From assembly GCF_013359945.1 (NCBI RefSeq), contig NZ_JABWCS010000204.1, positions 62,001 through 126,000 on the forward strand: a stretch of 64,000 nt of DNA, given 5' to 3'. Positions 25,249-35,044 of this stretch are shown one piece after another. A model generated the notes under the pieces. The model saw only the letters and a list, made by a program, of their open reading frames with translations. It was not told the DNA's origin and made no database searches. Each line of letters starts with the position of its first letter. Position 1 is the first letter of the stretch. The translations under genes were made by a program, and so were the position numbers. Origin of the DNA: Paenibacillus agri. Lineage in GTDB: Bacteria; Bacillota; Bacilli; Paenibacillales; Paenibacillaceae.

Positions 25249-25968
25249 TCAGGATTTCCCAATATTCTTAGGCCAGTGTTCCGTACTGTATTTATATACA
25301 GCCTCTAATGATTTGCAGACCATTTCCAGCCCCTGCTTCAAATCCTCCAGATGACTGTCGAGATCCTCGAGTTGTATTTTGTCGTGAAGACCCTGATGCC
25401 GCTGCCACAAATCATCCTGCATTTCAGCGTTCATATAATGGATTTCGGCATTGCGGCGCTTACGCAGGTTCTGCAGTGGCTCCCGGTAAGAGTTCTTAAT
25501 GTTCTCCAGCTGGTCGGCCAGCACAGTATGCTCCTTGTGGGTATGAAATTCCCGGAGTACCGTGAAATAGGAGAAGTGGGTTTTAACCCTGGATGTATTA
25601 AGATCATAAAGACTGTTCAATACCGTGCCAAGCTTGTCCAGCAAGGAGAAGACACGAATAAAGCCGTTTTTATAAAAATACACATATCGCGCATATTCGC
25701 CCTGCTCGGCCACCGACATATCATCCATATACCCGGCCTTTACGGATTTTCGATAAAAAGCAGCGGCAAACCAGCTCTGCTCCAGTTCATCCAATGAGAC
25801 GATCAGGCCGCGGGTCCAGATTTCCAGCTTCCGGAATTCATGATCACGATCCTCATACCTGTTCATTTCCTTGCGCAGCAGTGATGCAAATTCCGCCATA
25901 TGTTCCATCGCCTCAGCGAGCACACCACTGTTCACCCGGGGCGGTTCTCCCAGCAATATCCGCAGCAT
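25249..25968 (-). CDS. Cthe_2314-like HEPN-domain protein
   Basis: 239-residue helical protein. The C-terminal part holds RNAEIH (about 180-185), which fits the Rx4-6H active motif of HEPN ribonucleases. The overall layout matches the Cthe_2314-type HEPN family of Firmicutes. HEPN proteins often act as RNases in toxin-antitoxin or defence systems, but there is no MNT nucleotidyltransferase or other partner beside it, so a solitary role is likely. Preceded by AAGGAGG. Function unproven. Confidence 0.7.
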   Translation of the reverse strand: MLRILLGEPPRVNSGVLAEAMEHMAEFASLLRKEMNRYEDRDHEFRKLEIWTRGLIVSLDELEQSWFAAAFYRKSVKAGYMDDMSVAEQGEYARYVYFYKNGFIRVFSLLDKLGTVLNSLYDLNTSRVKTHFSYFTVLREFHTHKEHTVLADQLENIKNSYREPLQNLRKRRNAEIHYMNAEMQDDLWQRHQGLHDKIQLEDLDSHLEDLKQGLEMVCKSLEAVYKYSTEHWPKNIGKS

Positions 25969-26107
25969 ATGTTGTCCTCCTTACCTGCTTCGGATGCAGC
26001 AAATCCAAATATGAGTGTATTGTCCCACCCTGTAAGCCACTCTATCCATCCTCTTAGCCTCAGAGGACATCTGATCAAGTAATGTCAGCATAACGTTCAA
26101 GCCGCAA

Positions 26108-26137
26108 GGATCTGTAGGGATCTGTAGGGATCTGTAG
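26108..26137. repeat. 10-bp tandem repeat, three copies
   Basis: GGATCTGTAG repeated three times without a mismatch, just downstream of the ctaA stop (minus strand). Confidence 0.9.
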
Positions 26138-26144
26138 TGCCGAG

Positions 26145-27074
26145 TTAACGCCTGTTTCCCTTGCTAAGCTGCCATACCCGTACGCTCATATAACACAGTA
26201 CACCGAATAGTCCGGCAATTAGCAAAATGTGAGCAAGAGCGGCAAAGATGTAGAGCTTATCATTCCCGAGCGTGTACACGACCGCTGCCCCGCTGAACAC
26301 CTGCATCAGGCATAGCAGAACCGCTGCAATCCCCAGCATTCTCAGCTCCCTGTGGTCCTTCTGCTTCCAGAAAGCCAAATGTCCCAGCAATGCCGTCAGC
26401 ATAAACAGCAGCAAAGCCGCTATCCGGTGTGTGAACACTACCCCAACGCCACCCGATAGCTCGGGAATCCACTCCCCATTACAGAGTGGCCAGCCAGAGC
26501 AGCCCCCTTGGGAGTCGGTATGACTAACAAATGCTCCTATGTAGACAACGATGTAAGAATAAATTGTCGTGAACCAAGTCAAATTGCGAAAAGAAATACT
26601 CACCGGCTTGCCGGGCATAGGAAGAGTGTCGCCTTCTTCATGCCTTCTTTTGGACCCTAACGCCAACATCAAGGAACTGGCAAACGCAATTAATGAAAAT
26701 CCCATATGTAGTGCCATCACAGCTGCAGACTGGGATCTAAGCACTGCAAGCGCTCCCATTCCACCTTGTACAATTACAAAGAGCAGTGTCATCCAGGCAT
26801 ACACTAACAGATCGCGCCGCTGACGCGCATAATGCCAGAAGGCAAACATGGAGGCAAGCGAGAGCATACCCGCCAGTCCGCTAAATAAGCGGTGGGTATA
26901 TTCGATCAAGGACCCTACAGTATAGGCAGGAATCAGCTTACCATGACACAATGGCCATTCATTTCCGCACTCCAGACCCGAGCCTGTTTTGGTTACTACC
27001 GCCCCGCCTAGCAGAGCCAGGAACATTACCAGACAGGTTATGTAACTAAGCCACTTCAACTGATTTGTCGTCAA
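26145..27074 (-). CDS. ctaA: Heme A synthase CtaA
   Basis: Oxidises the C8 methyl of haem O to give haem A for cytochrome c/quinol oxidases. 309 residues, eight membrane segments in two four-helix halves. Conserved His in EYTHRLFSG and in the FTHRIAALLL and AHILL segments act as haem ligands. Two Cys pairs in extracellular loops (ECGNEWPLCHG and GGCSGWPLCNG) match the B. subtilis-type CtaA. Stand-alone gene; ctaB, which makes the haem O substrate, lies at 39.5 kb with sco1. Confidence 0.95.
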   Translation of the reverse strand: MTTNQLKWLSYITCLVMFLALLGGAVVTKTGSGLECGNEWPLCHGKLIPAYTVGSLIEYTHRLFSGLAGMLSLASMFAFWHYARQRRDLLVYAWMTLLFVIVQGGMGALAVLRSQSAAVMALHMGFSLIAFASSLMLALGSKRRHEEGDTLPMPGKPVSISFRNLTWFTTIYSYIVVYIGAFVSHTDSQGGCSGWPLCNGEWIPELSGGVGVVFTHRIAALLLFMLTALLGHLAFWKQKDHRELRMLGIAAVLLCLMQVFSGAAVVYTLGNDKLYIFAALAHILLIAGLFGVLCYMSVRVWQLSKGNRR

Positions 27075-27230
27075 ATGTGATCACCCGCATTATGAAATAA
27101 ATAAGTAAATGAATGACTTTTGCTGGAAAAGTATGAAGTAATGCGTTTCCATTATAACCGATAAAATGGTATTTGCGGCATCTGATTCTGCATTTTACAG
27201 AAGAAACGTTTCCTTGTTGCTCCAAATCTT

Positions 27231-27275
27231 AAAAAAAACACCGCTTTGCTCATAGAAGGGGCAAAAGCGGTGTTT
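27231..27275 (-). terminator. Terminator of the thioredoxin-like gene
   Basis: Stem AACACCGCTTT/AAAGCGGTGTT with an extra GC pair and a minus-strand run of eight T. Confidence 0.9.
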
Positions 27276-27289
27276 CCAATATCCATCCA

Positions 27290-27634
27290 TTACTTGTGAA
27301 TGCTTTGATAAACCTCAAGGGCTGTATTGAGGAAATTCTCAATTTCCTCACGGGATTTACGCAGCTTGCTCACAAAGCGAACCAACTCGCGTCCATCGGT
27401 ATAGGCCACAAAACTCGGAATGCCGAGAATGTTCTGCTCTTGGCTTACATCACCAACAGCATCGACATCCACTTCCACGAGCGTCAGGCGGCCGTTATAA
27501 TTCTGCTCCACCTCAGGCATAAAGGGATCAATGAACTTGCAGTCGACACACCAGTCGGCTTTGAATACGGCTATCGTCAGCCGGGGCGATTGAATCGCTA
27601 CCTGAAACTCAGCGGGAGAACTAATCTTATCCAT
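27290..27634 (-). CDS. Thioredoxin-like protein with WCVDC active site
   Basis: 114 residues, thioredoxin fold with active site W28-C29-V-D-C32 and cis-Pro in GIPSF. The VD dipeptide between the cysteines differs from GP of TrxA and points to another redox partner or potential. No signal peptide, so cytosolic. Monocistronic with its own terminator; located between ctaA and the flippase gene. Confidence 0.9.
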   Translation of the reverse strand: MDKISSPAEFQVAIQSPRLTIAVFKADWCVDCKFIDPFMPEVEQNYNGRLTLVEVDVDAVGDVSQEQNILGIPSFVAYTDGRELVRFVSKLRKSREEIENFLNTALEVYQSIHK

Positions 27635-27725
27635 CCAGGGGTCATTCCCTTCTAATAAAAAGTATGTTGCCTGTACCTTTTAAGTGAAGCAAAATGCGAC
27701 ACGGAAGTCAAATCAATCATTCGCA

Positions 27726-29351
27726 TTATTCTCTTGCCCGCACACGAGCAGGCTGTAATTTCATCAACGGGTTCAGAAGTTTCTGAAGGGCGCGAGGGTA
27801 TCCGGAAATTTCCTGTTTGCTGATCACACCTAGCACGATGAGCAGTACAAGATAGATAATTACAACCGCTGCGCCCACCACGAGGCAAGTCAGCAAGAAT
27901 GCCAGACGAGCAGGCATAACATGCGTCAGCAGAATACCGGCTTCATTCAAGCCATAGCCGATACCCGCAGAGACTAGAACCGCAAATACAAAACCTCCCC
28001 AACGCTTGCCCATAATCTCGAAAGGTACGATCTTACGCAGCAGACGCAGGTTCAAGTATGTAATCACGATAAAACAGAGTGCTGTTGCAATAACAATTCC
28101 GTAGATCCCCATGAACCGGCTGAGCACCAAGCTGAAGATAAGCTTCGTGGCGATCCCGCCGAGCACGTAGAACATGGAGATTCGGGATTTACCCATCCCC
28201 AGCAATATCGAGTTCGAGGTTGTCATCGTTATTTGGAAAATCGTACCGAATGTAAGGAGAGCAATAATTCCAGTTCCTGTAATATTGGTGAACAGAAGCC
28301 CATTGATAGAATAGGCGGCAGCAACCAATGACATAACAATCGGTGTTCCTGTTAAAATGGAAATCCGCAGCGCGAGTGTGATCTGCCGCTTCAGGTGAAC
28401 ATCATCCCGCCGCGCATACGCCGCTGAGATCACCGGGATCAGCGATGTACTGAGCGCAATGGCAAGCACGGGTGGGATTCCCGCGATACTCTGCGCTTTT
28501 TGCCCCAGAATCCCCAGCATTTGCGTGGCGCTGGCCTCACCAATCTGGCCGCTGAGAAGCGGAACAATCAGGGTCGTATCAATGAAATACACTGCTTGGA
28601 TCGTCATGGATGATAGCACGATTGGAATGGACAGGCTAAAAATATCCTTATATATCCCAAACATCGGAAGCTTGGCACTAGGCGCTGTATTTAAATTCTC
28701 CAGACGATCCTTCTTCCGGGTCTTCATGATGAAATAGAGCATGACCCCAAACGCAGCTATACTTCCCAGCACGCTCCCGAAGGAAGCACCTGCTGCCATG
28801 ATCGGATTTCCGTAGCCTTGTTTGAGCAAAATATAAGCCAGCAGAATCGCTGTGAAAACTCTGGCAATCTGCTCCACAATCTGTGAAATGCCGCCAGCCA
28901 TCATATTATTGCGTCCCTGCAGATAACCACGCATCATCGCGATTGCCGGGAACAAGAGGAGTGCAGGCGCAATGGCCTGAATAGCCCTTGTACTCTGTGG
29001 AACCTTGGCATGGTTCGCGAACCACGGCGCGGCAAAGTACAGCGCCACGCTCATAATAACCCCCATCACCGCAGCAAAAATAAGCGCCGCCCGATAGACC
29101 TGCCGCGCCTCATCCGGTCGGTTCAGTGCGTACCGTTCCGACACCATTTTACTAAGTGTACTTGGGATACCGGCTGTTGCGAGCGTTAGCAGCATTAAAT
29201 ACACATTGTTGGCTTGTACAAATGCGGCATTCCCGATATCGTCAAACAGATGCTCCAGCGGAACCCGCTGAAAAATACCAAGCACGCGCGCCACGAGTGC
29301 CGCTGCAGCCAATATTAGCGTGCCTTTGACAAAAGACTCTTTCTTAGACAA
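27726..29351 (-). CDS. MurJ/YtgP-like lipid-linked oligosaccharide flippase (SpoVB family)
   Basis: 541 residues, about 14 membrane helices, polysaccharide-biosynthesis/MOP superfamily. The start GTLILAAAALVARVLGIFQR, then SKMVSERYA, MMRGYLQGRNNM and SQIVEQIARV match the YtgP/SpoVB group; B. subtilis YtgP is the lipid II flippase MurJ. Likely transports lipid II or another undecaprenyl-linked precursor across the membrane. SpoVB is a paralogue in the same family, so the exact assignment is open. Probably followed in operon order from the DUF456 gene 26 nt upstream. Confidence 0.85.
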   Translation of the reverse strand: MSKKESFVKGTLILAAAALVARVLGIFQRVPLEHLFDDIGNAAFVQANNVYLMLLTLATAGIPSTLSKMVSERYALNRPDEARQVYRAALIFAAVMGVIMSVALYFAAPWFANHAKVPQSTRAIQAIAPALLLFPAIAMMRGYLQGRNNMMAGGISQIVEQIARVFTAILLAYILLKQGYGNPIMAAGASFGSVLGSIAAFGVMLYFIMKTRKKDRLENLNTAPSAKLPMFGIYKDIFSLSIPIVLSSMTIQAVYFIDTTLIVPLLSGQIGEASATQMLGILGQKAQSIAGIPPVLAIALSTSLIPVISAAYARRDDVHLKRQITLALRISILTGTPIVMSLVAAAYSINGLLFTNITGTGIIALLTFGTIFQITMTTSNSILLGMGKSRISMFYVLGGIATKLIFSLVLSRFMGIYGIVIATALCFIVITYLNLRLLRKIVPFEIMGKRWGGFVFAVLVSAGIGYGLNEAGILLTHVMPARLAFLLTCLVVGAAVVIIYLVLLIVLGVISKQEISGYPRALQKLLNPLMKLQPARVRARE

Positions 29352-29377
29352 ACTGCTTCGCCTTCTTCACTGTTAAA

Positions 29378-29878
29378 TTAATGCAGGCCGATCCAGATGA
29401 AAAAGAGGATGACCATCGCTAATTGCAGCACAATCTTGACTACCGTACTGCTGAACAAACCTATTAATGCTCCTACACTAACTTTAGTGGCTTTCCCAGC
29501 CGAGGAGCCGACGATCAGTTCGCCGATAAACGCTCCCAGAAACGGGCCAATAATCAAACCGAACGCCGGAATGACGAACGGCCCGATTATCAAACCGATG
29601 GTGCTGCCGATGACGGAAGCACGCGAGCCGCCGAATTTTTTGACACCCCAAGCTCCGACTACATAATCAGCGATAAAAAGCACCACCACGATCAGTGTCT
29701 GGGTAATCCAGAACCAGGCGCCAAAGGACTGGAAGGAAAAGAACCATCCGTATACGAAAAAGGCAAGATAAATCGCAAGTGCACCCGGAAGAATCGGAAC
29801 TACTGCACCGGCCAGCCCGACAGCAAATAAAGCGATAATCAGAATCCAACCCAGGATTGTCAATTCCTTCTCCTCCAA
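29378..29878 (-). CDS. DUF456 family membrane protein
   Basis: 166 residues, Gly/Ile-rich with four or five membrane segments, repeating GLIIGPF and GALIGLFSS-type glycine-zipper helices characteristic of DUF456. Function unknown. Lies 11 nt from the HAD gene upstream and 26 nt from the flippase downstream, so the three form a likely operon. Confidence 0.85.
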   Translation of the reverse strand: MEEKELTILGWILIIALFAVGLAGAVVPILPGALAIYLAFFVYGWFFSFQSFGAWFWITQTLIVVVLFIADYVVGAWGVKKFGGSRASVIGSTIGLIIGPFVIPAFGLIIGPFLGAFIGELIVGSSAGKATKVSVGALIGLFSSTVVKIVLQLAMVILFFIWIGLH

Positions 29879-29889
29879 TGTCGTTCACT

Positions 29890-30627
29890 TTACAATATAA
29901 ATCGTTGAATGACCTCAGCAATACCATCTTCGTTATTGTTAGCTACAATAGCGTCCGCTTCCTGAAGAACGGTCTCCTGGGCATTGCCCATCGCGACACC
30001 AAGACCAGCCTGCTGAATTACTGCAAGATCGTTCAGACTGTCTCCGGCGGCCACGACTTGGGACATATCGATGCCGAGCAGCTGGCAGACTTCCTTAATT
30101 CCGGTTGCTTTGTTAATGCCTAGCGGGTTAATCTCCAGGTTATGCGGTGAGGAATTCGTGATTTCCAGCCCGCCCAAGTCTTGCAGCTCCAGCAGCAGCT
30201 TGTGCCGGATGTCATCATCCTCAGTGCTGTACCCGAACTTCAACCATTCCCGGCCCTCTGTATTTCCATCCCAGTTCTCCCGGTTGTGTACTTGCTCCAG
30301 AGAGTAAGCCCAGAACCAAATCCCATAACGCTCTGCCATGTCATACAACTGACTCACAAGTTTAGGATCCATTAAGGAACGGCGATACAGCTCATGCGGC
30401 GCACGCCACACTTCGCTGCCGTTCACCGTTACCATCGGCGTCTCCAGACCAAGCTGCTTGGCATAAGGCCAAGCACCGTTAAAGGAACGACCTGTGGATA
30501 GGCAGACATGAACGCCTGCCTCCACCGCTTTTTGAATCCATTCCACTGTCTTTGGGGTAATGATTTGTTCATCATTCAGCAGGGTTCCATCCATATCCAA
30601 GGCAAGCAGGCGGTATTTGGCATTCAT
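29890..30627 (-). CDS. Cof-type HAD-superfamily phosphatase
   Basis: 245 residues from ATG at 30627, which follows GGAGGGG; a start 30 nt upstream would include that site. HAD motif I LDMDGTLL, motif II STGRS, motif III Lys in GINKATGI and motif IV GDSLNDLAVI. Cof-type (class IIB cap) enzymes dephosphorylate sugar phosphates or flavin nucleotides; the substrate cannot be read from the sequence. Confidence 0.92.
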   Translation of the reverse strand: MNAKYRLLALDMDGTLLNDEQIITPKTVEWIQKAVEAGVHVCLSTGRSFNGAWPYAKQLGLETPMVTVNGSEVWRAPHELYRRSLMDPKLVSQLYDMAERYGIWFWAYSLEQVHNRENWDGNTEGREWLKFGYSTEDDDIRHKLLLELQDLGGLEITNSSPHNLEINPLGINKATGIKEVCQLLGIDMSQVVAAGDSLNDLAVIQQAGLGVAMGNAQETVLQEADAIVANNNEDGIAEVIQRFIL

Positions 30628-30669
30628 TGCCACCCCTCCATTCTTTGTTGTGCCCATTTGCGGGCGATT

Positions 30670-32796
30670 TTATGGTTGCTGTATATTTGTTGTTGCATCT
30701 GTAGATTCGGCATTGTCTTGCCCATTCGCTGGAGACTGCAAACTCTTCTTAGGTACACCATTCAGTCCGTATTCCCAATCGTAGGCATCAAAGATTTTCC
30801 GGGCTACCGGGGCAGCACTGCTGCCACCCAATCCGCCCTCTGGAATAATTACAGCAACAGCCAGCTTTGGATGTTCACGCGGGGCAAAGGCAATAAACAC
30901 CCCGTTATCGATTGTATTTTTAACACCTTTACTATAGGCATCCTGCTGCGAAGTACCTGTCTTACGGGCAAAATCATACGGGAATTTATCAAAGCTGCTG
31001 ACTTTACTGCTCATTCCCTTGATAACTTCTCTCCAATAAGCCGGATCGAAATCCACCTTATCCAGTTCTTCACGGCCGAAAGTCTTCACTACCTTGCCGG
31101 AGGAATCGGTGATTTTGCTGACCAATTGAGGTTTAACCCGCACACCTTGATTCGCGATCGTCGATGCATACTGTGCCAGCTGCAGAGTGGTATAGCTACC
31201 TTGCTGACCAAATGATGCATAGACTAACGCGGATTGGGCACTCCCTGCTTCAGCCTCTTTAAAATAGTTTAATTTCCCATTATATTCGTTGGGCAGGTCA
31301 ACACCCGTAGATACACCAAGTCCGAATTCCTTCATATATCTATCCCAGACTTCTACCCCCTTAGATCCGTATTGCTCATAAAGCTTCTTACCTACCTTAT
31401 CGATCATAAAGACGTTGGAGGAGTTCGCAATGGCATCAGCCGGAGATCTAAAGAATCCATAGGCATGGCTCCCGGCATTCCTAACCGTGGTTTCATGACC
31501 AGCTTTACCAAATTTAGTGCTCCCTGTATCTGAATAAGTGGTATGTGTAGTAATGAAACCTTCCTTGAGACCAATAAGCACTGTCAGTGGCTTAATCGTG
31601 GATCCCAAGAAGACGGTCGAGTCAAAATTATTTCCTGATCTGCCTGAAGAAAACGGAGTAATGGTACCGTTCTGATAATTGCCCATAATCTTTTCCCACA
31701 CAGCGGGGACTATTTTGTCTTGTGTCCACACATTGGTATCGTAATCTGGCATGCTTGCCATAGCCACAACATTACCAGTATCCACTTCAATCGCCACGGC
31801 GTAGCCGGTAACCGCAGACGGATGCAGTTTCCCTTGAACTGGATTCTTGTGCAGCCAGTTGAGCTGGTCGGTAATGGCCTGTTCAGTTTTCATCTGGATA
31901 TCCTTGTTGATCGTCGTCCAAATGTCATTTCCCTTCACAGGCGGAACTACCTCCTCAATTCTCTCAGCCATATTCTGCGGGTTGACTGATATCTCCTGAT
32001 AACCGTTCTGACCGCGAAGTTCCCGCTGGTATTGCAGCTCCAGCCCATCAAAACCAACAAATTCATCGTCCTTGTAGGTCAGACCGGCAGTGGGATTGTT
32101 CTTCATCTGATTCAAAATATTCTGATAAATCGGCAAACTGTTGGAGGACTTAAAAGGCTTGATATATCCAATGGTCTGCACGGCGACTGTGTCCTTGTCA
32201 TAATGGCGGTTGCTCTCCTCAACCACGGTAAGTCCAGGGTACTCATCCTTGTGTTCCATGAAGTAAGCTACTTCTTCCTCAGTGAGACCTGACTTAATCC
32301 GTCGGGCCATGTACCCTGAATACTTCTTGAAGTACAAGTCCATGGAATCCAGCACATCTTCCTTCGTCATAGCTTTGACATCTTTGGCACCGAACTTTGC
32401 AAAGTCCGCGACAAGGCGGTTAGCCAGATCATCGGACTTGGCCTGAGCTGCAGGTGAAAGTGTCGTCTTCCCAGTCTCTTTGTCGGTTACCTTTGCCGTA
32501 AATTCTTTGGTCAGTGTAATGTATAGCGATTGCACCGGTGTAGAATAGGCCAGCTTCTCGCCCCCTGCGGCATAAATCACACCGCGCATGGCTGCAAGCG
32601 GCACACTCTTCGTTGCCCGGTTAGTCTCCACCTCGGTCAAGGTCGGGCCTTCTACAAACTGCAGAACCGCAAGACGAATAATAATGACACAAAAAATAAT
32701 AAACGTGCTGAAGAAAAACACGTTGATCCGTAGGCCAAGGGAACTTTTGCTAGTAGTCTCGTCCTGTGACGAGGCCTGCTTACGGAAAAAGCTCAC
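30670..32796 (-). CDS. Class B penicillin-binding protein (PBP2-type transpeptidase), paralogue 1
   Basis: 708 residues from GTG after AAGGAGAGG. N-terminal membrane anchor (about 25-50), dimerisation/pedestal domain, and transpeptidase domain with S399-T-I-K, SSN (about 455) and KTGTS (about 610). D,D-transpeptidase that cross-links peptidoglycan, PBP2/PbpA-like elongasome type. It is a close tandem paralogue of the next gene upstream (30 nt away), sharing most of its length, including an identical position for the catalytic Ser. The C-terminal tail (ESTDATTNIQQP) differs. Confidence 0.94.
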   Translation of the reverse strand: MSFFRKQASSQDETTSKSSLGLRINVFFFSTFIIFCVIIIRLAVLQFVEGPTLTEVETNRATKSVPLAAMRGVIYAAGGEKLAYSTPVQSLYITLTKEFTAKVTDKETGKTTLSPAAQAKSDDLANRLVADFAKFGAKDVKAMTKEDVLDSMDLYFKKYSGYMARRIKSGLTEEEVAYFMEHKDEYPGLTVVEESNRHYDKDTVAVQTIGYIKPFKSSNSLPIYQNILNQMKNNPTAGLTYKDDEFVGFDGLELQYQRELRGQNGYQEISVNPQNMAERIEEVVPPVKGNDIWTTINKDIQMKTEQAITDQLNWLHKNPVQGKLHPSAVTGYAVAIEVDTGNVVAMASMPDYDTNVWTQDKIVPAVWEKIMGNYQNGTITPFSSGRSGNNFDSTVFLGSTIKPLTVLIGLKEGFITTHTTYSDTGSTKFGKAGHETTVRNAGSHAYGFFRSPADAIANSSNVFMIDKVGKKLYEQYGSKGVEVWDRYMKEFGLGVSTGVDLPNEYNGKLNYFKEAEAGSAQSALVYASFGQQGSYTTLQLAQYASTIANQGVRVKPQLVSKITDSSGKVVKTFGREELDKVDFDPAYWREVIKGMSSKVSSFDKFPYDFARKTGTSQQDAYSKGVKNTIDNGVFIAFAPREHPKLAVAVIIPEGGLGGSSAAPVARKIFDAYDWEYGLNGVPKKSLQSPANGQDNAESTDATTNIQQP

Positions 32797-32826
32797 AGTT
32801 TTTCCTCTCCTTCTTCTCTAAGATGA

Positions 32827-34917
32827 TTATTCTGCCGCGTCGGCCTCAGGAGTCGTGGTGACAACTGGTTGAAGATTCTTCTTCGGTACACCATTCAGCC
32901 CGTACTCCCAATCATAGGCGTCAAATATTTTGCGGGCCACCGGCGCAGCACTATTGGAACCAAATCCACCTTCAGGGATGACCACCGCTACGGCAAGCTT
33001 GGGCTTGTCACGTGGTGCAAAGGCGATAAAGACACCATTATCGCGCAGCTCCTTTTTGGCTAGTTGCTGGGATGTTCCCGTCTTACGGGCAAAATCATAG
33101 GGGAAGCCATCGAAGGCACTGACTTTACTGTTCATGCCCTTCTTAATCTCCTGCCAAAACGACTTATCAAATTTCGTCACCTCATTCAGCACTTCGCGAC
33201 TGAATTCGGTAACTGTTTTGCCCTCTGCATCCGTTATTTTGCTGACCAACTGCGGTTTGATCCGCTGCCCTTCATTGGCTAACGTAGTGGCATATTGAGC
33301 CAATTGCAGTGTCGTATAACTCCCCTGTTGGCCAAAAGACGCGTACACCAATGCGGCTTGAAAGCTACCCGCTGCTTCGATGTTGGTGTAGTTAATATTG
33401 CCACGATGTTCGCCAGGCAGACCGCTTTCTGTTAATACACCAAGTCCGAACTCCTTCATATACCTATCCCAGACATCAATGCCTTTGCTTTTATATTTCT
33501 CATACAGCTTCTTGCCAACCATATCGATCATGAACACGTTGGACGATTTCTCAATCGCGGTTGCGGGTCCCATCTTTCCATATACGTGACCTGATGAATT
33601 CCTCACTGTGGTCTCATGACCTTCTTTACCGAACGAAGTGCTGCCTGTGTCGATGTACCTGGTCGAAGGAGAGATAAAACCTTCTTTAAGGCCAATCAGC
33701 ACCGTCAGCGGTTTGACGGTCGAACCCATCAATAGCACCGACTGAAGTCCATGTCCGGATAACCCCGATGAAATCGGGTTAATCGTGCCATTCTGGTAAT
33801 TGTACATCATCTTCTCCCAGGCAGCCGTAGACAGCGTACCTGTTGTCCACACATTCGTATCATAGTCGGGCATACTCGCCATGGCGACGATATTGCCAGT
33901 GTCTACTTCCATAGCTACAGCATAGCCGGTCAATGCGGCGGGATGGACCTGTCCCTGTACAGGGTTGGTATGAAGCCAATTGATCTGCTCCATGATAGCC
34001 TGCTCAGTCTTAAGCTGAATGTTTTTGTTAATCGTTGTCCAGATGTTGTTCCCTTTAACCGGTGGAACAACCTGTTCCACCTTCTCTGCCATATTCTGTG
34101 GATTGACCGATATCTGCAGATAACCATTTTTCCCGCGCAGTTCTTTCTGATATTGCAGCTCCAGACCGTCGAAGCCAACGATCTCATCATCTTTGTAGAC
34201 GAGGCCCGGGTCTGTGCCCCTCTTCATAGCCTGAGCAATATCTTGATAAAAAGCCCGGTCATGCGAATAACTAAACGGCTTAATATAGCCAACAGTCTGC
34301 ACGGCTACTGTATCCTTGTCGTAGTGACGTACAGTTTCTTCAACAATCTCTAGTCCTGGGTAGTCATCCTTGTGTTCCATAAAATAGGCGACTTCCTTAT
34401 TCGTCAGCCCCGTCTTTACCCGGCGGGGAACATAACCAAGTGATTTACGAAAATTCAAATCGAGCGCTTTAAGAACATCCTCTTGTGTCTGCTCTTTGAC
34501 GGCGGGATCACCATACTTCTTGAAATCCGCCACGAGACGAGCAACCAAATCATTCGACTTCGCCTTGGCCTCTGGCGTCAAAACCGATTTGCCCGAGGCT
34601 TTATCGGTGACCCTGGCCGTATACTCCTTAGTTAACGTAATGTACAAAGAATACACCGACGTAGAATAAGCAAGACTCTCGCCCCCTGCTGCAAAGATGT
34701 TCCCGCGCAAAGCAGCAAGCGGCACATTCTTGTAATTACGATCTGACTCTACTTCGGTCAATGTGGGGCCTTCGACAAATTGCAAAGTGGCAAGTCGAAC
34801 GATGATTACGCAGAAAATAATAAACGTGCCAAAAAAGAACAGATTGATCCGCAGACCCGTGAATCCTCTATTCGGCGTATCATCCGAACCGGGTCTCTGT
34901 CTACGAAACTGACTCAC
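32827..34917 (-). CDS. Class B penicillin-binding protein (PBP2-type transpeptidase), paralogue 2
   Basis: 696 residues from GTG at 34917, 5 nt after GGAGAGAG; this start puts the catalytic serine at S399 (STVK), exactly as in paralogue 1. SSN and KTGTS are present, and the single N-terminal anchor is FFFGTFIIFCVIIVRLATLQ. Cross-links septal or side-wall peptidoglycan. First of the two tandem copies and probably co-transcribed with the other. Sequence divergence is greatest in the N-terminal linker and in the insert around residues 365-395. Confidence 0.94.
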   Translation of the reverse strand: MSQFRRQRPGSDDTPNRGFTGLRINLFFFGTFIIFCVIIVRLATLQFVEGPTLTEVESDRNYKNVPLAALRGNIFAAGGESLAYSTSVYSLYITLTKEYTARVTDKASGKSVLTPEAKAKSNDLVARLVADFKKYGDPAVKEQTQEDVLKALDLNFRKSLGYVPRRVKTGLTNKEVAYFMEHKDDYPGLEIVEETVRHYDKDTVAVQTVGYIKPFSYSHDRAFYQDIAQAMKRGTDPGLVYKDDEIVGFDGLELQYQKELRGKNGYLQISVNPQNMAEKVEQVVPPVKGNNIWTTINKNIQLKTEQAIMEQINWLHTNPVQGQVHPAALTGYAVAMEVDTGNIVAMASMPDYDTNVWTTGTLSTAAWEKMMYNYQNGTINPISSGLSGHGLQSVLLMGSTVKPLTVLIGLKEGFISPSTRYIDTGSTSFGKEGHETTVRNSSGHVYGKMGPATAIEKSSNVFMIDMVGKKLYEKYKSKGIDVWDRYMKEFGLGVLTESGLPGEHRGNINYTNIEAAGSFQAALVYASFGQQGSYTTLQLAQYATTLANEGQRIKPQLVSKITDAEGKTVTEFSREVLNEVTKFDKSFWQEIKKGMNSKVSAFDGFPYDFARKTGTSQQLAKKELRDNGVFIAFAPRDKPKLAVAVVIPEGGFGSNSAAPVARKIFDAYDWEYGLNGVPKKNLQPVVTTTPEADAAE

Positions 34918-35044
34918 AGCCCTCTCTCCTAACAATAGATAAAATATGGCACATAGAATGTAAGCCAATCCTATTAATTCTTATGATGAGTAGTCTAGTT
35001 AGTCCAGTTTATTGTAACACATCTGTTTACGCTGCGCCTTTACG

